Assembly: GCA_033239525.1 (NCBI GenBank)
Contig: BSYO01000036.1
Coordinates: 3,494,126-3,558,125 of the forward strand
Length of the DNA: 64,000 nucleotides
Direction of reading: 5' to 3'
DNA from: Nepenthes gracilis
Taxonomy: Eukaryota; Streptophyta; Magnoliopsida; Caryophyllales; Nepenthaceae
The notes below the pieces were generated by a model that worked only from the letters and a program-made list of their open reading frames with translations, had not been told where the DNA came from and searched no databases. Shown piece by piece: positions 58,796-64,000 of the stretch. Within the stretch, counting starts at the first letter, position 1; every line of letters starts with the position of its first letter. The translations under genes and the position numbers were made by a program.

Positions 58796-60379
58796 TCGCC
58801 AATTACTCAACCAAACATGTGAGCAACCAAATGATGATATAGAAGGGTTTGGCAAAGTAATTAATAAAGTATTTAGTTCTGATGAATAATTATATATAAT
58901 TGATGGATAATTAATTGTATTAAAGTATGTTATAATAATCAAATAAATGTCAAAAATTAACTATTGAACCGTAACAAAATCAATATAAGTGATGTTTACA
59001 TAATCAACGTAATAATTGGAATTTAGTACGATATAATGTTTCAGACCATGACCACGTTAGTCTTGAATAAATGAGCCGACTAGCATACAAATTATAAATA
59101 TAGAACCACAGTTCAAGAGAGGAATATCGAATGCAGAGATAAACAATCACTTTTTGACAGTATCATTAAATTAATGGAGCCTAGTCCTCATAATTTTTTT
59201 TTTTAAAAATTATAATTATTCTCTTTTCCTCTTTTTTTTAAATTTTTTTTTAATTTTTTAAAAAAGATTAGCGATTGAATATCAAAAAATATATCAGTGA
59301 ACGAATTCTATATACGTTACTTTTTGTTGAATTATTGTGATAATAAGATTTGGATTTATAATTATAAAAATTGGATTAGTATTCTTTTGAATTAATCGAA
59401 TGTAATTTTTAACTCTCTAATTTATATAATAATTTAAATACCAAATATATATATATATATATATATTTTTAAAAAAAATAAAAAATATTTATCCTCCCTG
59501 CTTATATATAAAAAATAATTTTAAAATTATTACATGTAAATTATGTGAATATTTTTTAATATTTTTATATTATATTATATTATATTATATTATATATAAA
59601 ATGATTAAATTTAAAAAATACCGCAGCGGGTCTCGTAGAAAAAGACAGGGTGGGGCCCAAGCATGGGAGAGGCAGAATGAAATCCCGTATCCGAGCAATT
59701 CAGGCGTCTAATCATGAGGAATATCCTCCTTGTAGGGGCAACTCCCATCCGCAAATCATTAATAAATCTTCTTTTATATTTAAATAAAATTATTATTATT
59801 ATTATTATTATTATAAATATTATTATTCCTTTAAAATACATATATAACTCATAAATAATATTTTTATTTTTTATTTTTAGGCACAGCTGATAATATCATT
59901 TATTTTTTTATTTTAAAAAAATTATATAAAAAATAATTATAAAGGAGTTGCATAAGAATAGAGGCTCTATTATGAATAAAAATTAAAAAATAAGTATTTT
60001 TTTTTTTTTATAATAATTTTAATAAAATAATTATGAAATTAGAGTATACATATTATTTTCTAAATAGAATGAGCGAAGTATTTAAATTGAAGTCCTCTAT
60101 TGGAACATTTTTTATTAAAATTTTAATATAATTTATATATTTAAAAAATACTAAAAATTAAAAATAATATGACAACAAGTATTTACTTATATTTTCACAC
60201 TTTCAGGAACAACTTATGTTCGATATATTCATCACTAATATATATATTGTATCTAAAATTTAAACCTTTTTTTATAAAAATAAATTTTTAAATTTTTTAT
60301 CATATTTTTATCTTATTTTATTTATTATTTGTCATTGCATCACTAATAAATTTTGAAATGCGACCATTAACACTCAAGA
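58796..60379. other. AT-rich spacer
   Basis: No gene. Microsatellites: (AT)n near 59442-59466, (TATAT)n near 59568-59597, (ATT)n near 59789-59813. A GC-richer 130-bp patch at 59.62-59.75 kb has no recognisable content. Confidence 0.5.
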
Positions 60380-61020
60380 ATACTTATTGGTTAACTTGGC
60401 TGGCGTTTATTCTCAAATAAACTAGATAAGCCACATAATTTTAATGTTATAAAAATTGGATCATGACACATGTCCCGTAGCAATTGGTTTGAATGGGAAA
60501 AGGACCGGCAGTTACTGAAGCAGTGGGCCTCTGCTCCTACAAAAGACGTGACACTAACGACTTATTTACGCTTGACATATTCTACACCAGTATGTTTTTT
60601 TGTATTGCATTTCGGAATCGACCCTGATACTCAAAAGCACTTGTTGGTTAACCTGGCCAGTGTTCGTTCTCAAAAAAATCGAATAGGCAGTATAATTTTA
60701 AGGTTATAAAAATTGGACTATAACACGTGTCATGTAACGGTTGGTTTGAATGGGAAAAAGACAGGTAGTTACCGAAGCAGCAGGTCTCTACTCGTATAAA
60801 ACGTGTGACATTAATGACTTATGTTCTATATATTCGACATTAATATATTTTACGTTATAACTCGATATTAATTCGGATACCTAAGAGCACTTGTTGGTTA
60901 ACTTAGTTGGCGGGACGGTGAGGTTGTAAGAATTGGGTTGTGACACGTGTCATGTAGCGGTTGGTTTGAATGGGAAAAGGACCGGTAGTTACCAGAGCGG
61001 CGGGTCTCTGCTCGTACAAA
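60380..61020. repeat. ~250-bp tandem repeat, about three copies, with G-box motifs
   Basis: ACTT(A/G)TTGGTTAACTTGG starts at about 60382, 60639 and 60889; each unit then has AAAATTGG...GACACGTGTCATGTA, GGTTGGTTTGAATGGGAAAA and a GGTCTCTGCTCGTACAAAACG block. A CACGTG G-box is present in units 2 and 3 (60724, 60944); unit 1 has CACATG. Confidence 0.8.
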
Positions 61021-61260
61021 ACGCAACAAAAAGGGGAAGAGGAAGTGCGTAGGTTTACCGGTCAAGCCGCGCCCGTTGTCTGCCTACGTGGCCATCATTC
61101 ATTGCGTAGAGGCAGGTGATGTGGTCCCACCTTGTCGGGTGGGCAGTGGAGACGACAACCCGATACCTTTTTTACGCTTTAATACTCGTCAAGTCGTCCC
61201 CTACGCTCCTCCGTCCTGCGGCACGCGCTTTGGTTCGGATCTTCAGGCGGAGCTCCGAAA
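61021..61260. other. GC-rich patch after the tandem array
   Basis: About 240 bases of clearly higher GC content with GTGGTCCCAC and CTACGTGGCC motifs. A 73-codon frame here has no ATG-supported start or family resemblance. It could be a repeat end or a promoter-like element. Confidence 0.35.
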
Positions 61261-64000
61261 TGGAAAATTAATAATATTATCAATTAAATCATTTTAATTA
61301 TATATTAATAGCTTAGAGATGAGAATATTCCCTACTAAAAAAATTCAGAATATTTTTCTTCTTATTTAATATGCGATTTTTTTTATTGAAAATTGTAAAA
61401 TTCTCATTATTTTTCTATATTTAAGCATACAAAAAATAAAAAAAATTTTGTATCTCATTATATGGGTTCAAATATATAAAATTATTTTATCATTTTACTA
61501 GATTTAATATAATAACTTTAAATAATATAGATAATTTTAAAATATTTTATTATAGTATTTCAAATTTTTCTATATTAAATTTAGTAATTAAGATTAAAAA
61601 TTAAGTAAATAAATAGTAAAAATTATATTAAGTAATTTAGATAATAATTTAATATTTACTATTTATTCATATAATATCTAATTATAGTCATAAAATTTAC
61701 AAAAAAATCTAAAATATATACAAAAATTTTAACGATTATTGGGTATGCTAATTGAGCTTTTAACTATTAGCATCATCGCTATAATTTTCCAAGTCAGTCA
61801 ATATATCGGGGTCTTAGCTCAAATGCTAAATTTATAATAACATTATAGCATAATATATAATTATTTTGGATAACTTAAGCATAAATATCTTATGCGAATA
61901 TTACTTTCATGCCACCATCATAATGTTCCATTCACCAAAAATTGTAAGAATCATCCCATTGAACATGTTGCATATTTATTTAATAATTAAGTTTGATCAA
62001 AGGCTACAACTTTATATTTTGTTTGGGTATAATAATTATACAATTTATACTTAGGAAAGTTATTTTATTAATAAACATACACTTTGTAAAAAGGGGATAT
62101 TTTGGTAAGGAATTTGAGTCTTGATCAAAGGCTACAACTTCATGTTCTCGAGGTCTAGCGACATAAATGAAATATAATTAGAGATCTGTTGATAATAAGT
62201 TGAACACTGATTATTTAATATTTATATCAGTATATATATTTTAATAGAATGGAAGCATATTGAGTAATTTTGACCTACTAAATACGGAGTTAAAATTTAA
62301 ATGCTACTGAGATGATGAGTTTAGACTGACACTAATTCTATTTGATATTTTATTTTCAGTAATAAAAAAATAAATGGGGCTAAAATTAAAATTGGAACAA
62401 TTTATTAACCATATACTATCTTTTAATACTATAATTAATTTAAATAATTTTTATCATATTACTCTATATTTTTGGACTTATTTTTTTTAATTATTCCTAA
62501 CTCATGTACTTTGACTGACTTTTTTTTTTAATCTAAAACTATAAGATTAGATTTCATCTACATTGTTATGTATTTTATTTCTTGTGTAGGTCCTACAAGG
62601 GTCACTAATGGATCATCTCATTGGGTTTCAACTTTCTAAAACAAGGTTTTAATGGCATATGTCCTCTACTTAGTGGACAACCCACTGGAAAAGATAGGGT
62701 CAGCCCCACAAAAAAGTGCATTAAAATCAGTCCATAGTGCCAAATTTTTGATTTGCCTTTAGATATTTATTATATAACTGTTATTATTTTATATTATTAA
62801 AAAATATAGGATAACTTTAAAATTATTCAAATATTAAAATATTAATATTATTATAAAATATAATTACTATTATATATTTTTTAAAAATTTTTAAATAATA
62901 TAAAGTAAATGAGTTATTCTGCCCCATAGGCCCTCATCCTCTCAAGCTTTAACTTATATAATTAAAATTATGATAATATGTTGAAATAAATTAGATATAT
63001 TTTATAATTTTAGCCATTAAAAATATGAGATAAGATCGTTACTGTTAAATTACATATATAATAATTCGACCATAAGTTCTAATTGACCCATAATTAGTGA
63101 GATAATTATTAATTACAAGTTATATTAGCTATAATCTAAGACACATTATTAGAAGAGTTATACCTAAAATATAATCCTTTCATAGAAATCAATTAAGCCC
63201 CTGTTTATTAATGTAACAATTAATCTTAAAGAACAATTACCCAATTTAAGACATTAATTTCTCATTATATCAATCTAAATATTTATAAGTTTATCTTTTT
63301 ATTTCTTTTTAAACCCCAGTTAATTTTTATTTACTCAAAGGTAATCACTTTAAATTTAGTTTTAATTATTTAAACCATTCTTAATACTATTTTCTTGTCT
63401 TATCATCACCCAACAAAAGAATCAAAAGAGACAAAGTTAGGATCTCAATGATCATTAGCAAATGGTCTTTGATAAAGATGTTCCTTGAAATCAGAACATT
63501 TAATCAGCAGTAGTCATAATTATATCCTAATCCATCTCTAATTTGCAAATTAGCTGGAATCCCGCATTATCTAGGAATTATGAAATTAATTTTTTATATA
63601 AATATGTTTAGACTAATGATTAAAGTGCCATTTTTGGTAGGGCATTTGTATTAATTGTATTAATGACATAGTAATGTGTCAATTTGCAACAATTTCATGC
63701 TATTTTAGTTTAGAATGCACTAACTAATTGCTTACCTATTAATTGCATATCAATTATTCGAATTAGGATAATGGTTACAAAATGTCATTGCTAACTCCAT
63801 TGAAGAAGAGAAGAATAAAGTCGAGAAGAAAGGTGAAAGAGAAGTAGCTGCAATAGTAATTTTCATTTGAAAGATTTGAGTAGCAGAAGTATTAAAAAGA
63901 TGCGAAGAGATGAACATCGAGAGTTGTCATAAGGGATACAGAGTCTGATAGGATATGATGGCTATTCAAAGATGACGCAGCAGTTCAAACTTTATAAAAA
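61261..64000. other. AT-rich region to window end, no gene seen
   Basis: No exon-like sequence. A short direct repeat TTGATCAAAGGCTACAACTT occurs at 61.99 and 62.12 kb. The last 220 bases are GA-rich on the plus strand, perhaps a leader of something beyond the window. Confidence 0.45.

Noticed and set aside
58557..58889. 110-codon frame
   Set aside because: It lies across the TRIM-like solo LTR, whose ends and target duplication explain the sequence.
1..64000. tRNA, rRNA or snRNA genes
   Set aside because: No cloverleaf with A/B boxes and no conserved rRNA or snRNA core was recognised by eye; only a promoter-like motif occurs at 58.78 kb.

Overview
This is a nuclear window from a flowering plant. 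It is strongly AT-rich and holds few, intron-rich genes with canonical GT-AG splice sites, set among decayed LTR retrotransposons, MITE-like repeats and microsatellites. No bacterial operon, tRNA, rRNA or CRISPR array was seen. The species cannot be fixed from the sequence; the PLD-zeta and TEN1 proteins look like those of a woody dicot or related lineage.

Three genes are supported. (1) On the minus strand at 14.9-15.46 kb lies an apparently intronless small gene for a basic, glycine-rich protein with a C-terminal hydrophobic helix; its function is unknown. (2) On the plus strand at 20.6-39.1 kb lies a complete phospholipase D zeta gene (PX-PH-PLD type). It has 20 coding exons totalling 3,312 nt (1,103 codons plus stop), both HKD motifs intact, and one GC-AG intron. 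(3) On the plus strand at 42.86-57.13 kb lies a complete TEN1 gene, the small OB-fold subunit of the telomere-capping CST complex. It has three coding exons (120 aa), a probable 5'UTR exon near 40.7 kb, and a second intron of about 12.9 kb.

The rest is mostly repeats. At 0.26-8.1 kb there is a wreck of one Ty3/gypsy family: a minus-strand element with 5' LTR, primer site, gag, protease and integrase tail, cut by an inverted 2.5-kb LTR of the same family. A 277-bp stretch of its LTR reappears almost unchanged at 7.86-8.14 kb, at the junction with a different, GC-rich LTR-like sequence ending near 10.17 kb. The long TEN1 intron holds a nested pair: a plus-strand Ty1/copia element (44.29-55.18 kb) whose gag was interrupted by a minus-strand Ty3/gypsy element (45.82-51.58 kb). 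Both keep LTRs, primer-binding sites and near-matching 5-bp target duplications. The gypsy element lacks the reverse-transcriptase core.

Introns of both named genes carry a dispersed family of short repeats built on TATCGG/CCGATA palindromes. PLD-zeta introns also hold an antisense LINE fossil and an hAT-like element. Downstream of TEN1 are a TRIM-like solo LTR (58.59-58.80 kb) and a ~250-bp tandem array with G-box motifs (60.4-61.0 kb). No novel molecular system was found. The most notable points are the TEN1 gene persisting around a nested-transposon intron, the near-identical 277-bp duplication at a repeat junction, and the intron-restricted palindromic repeat family.
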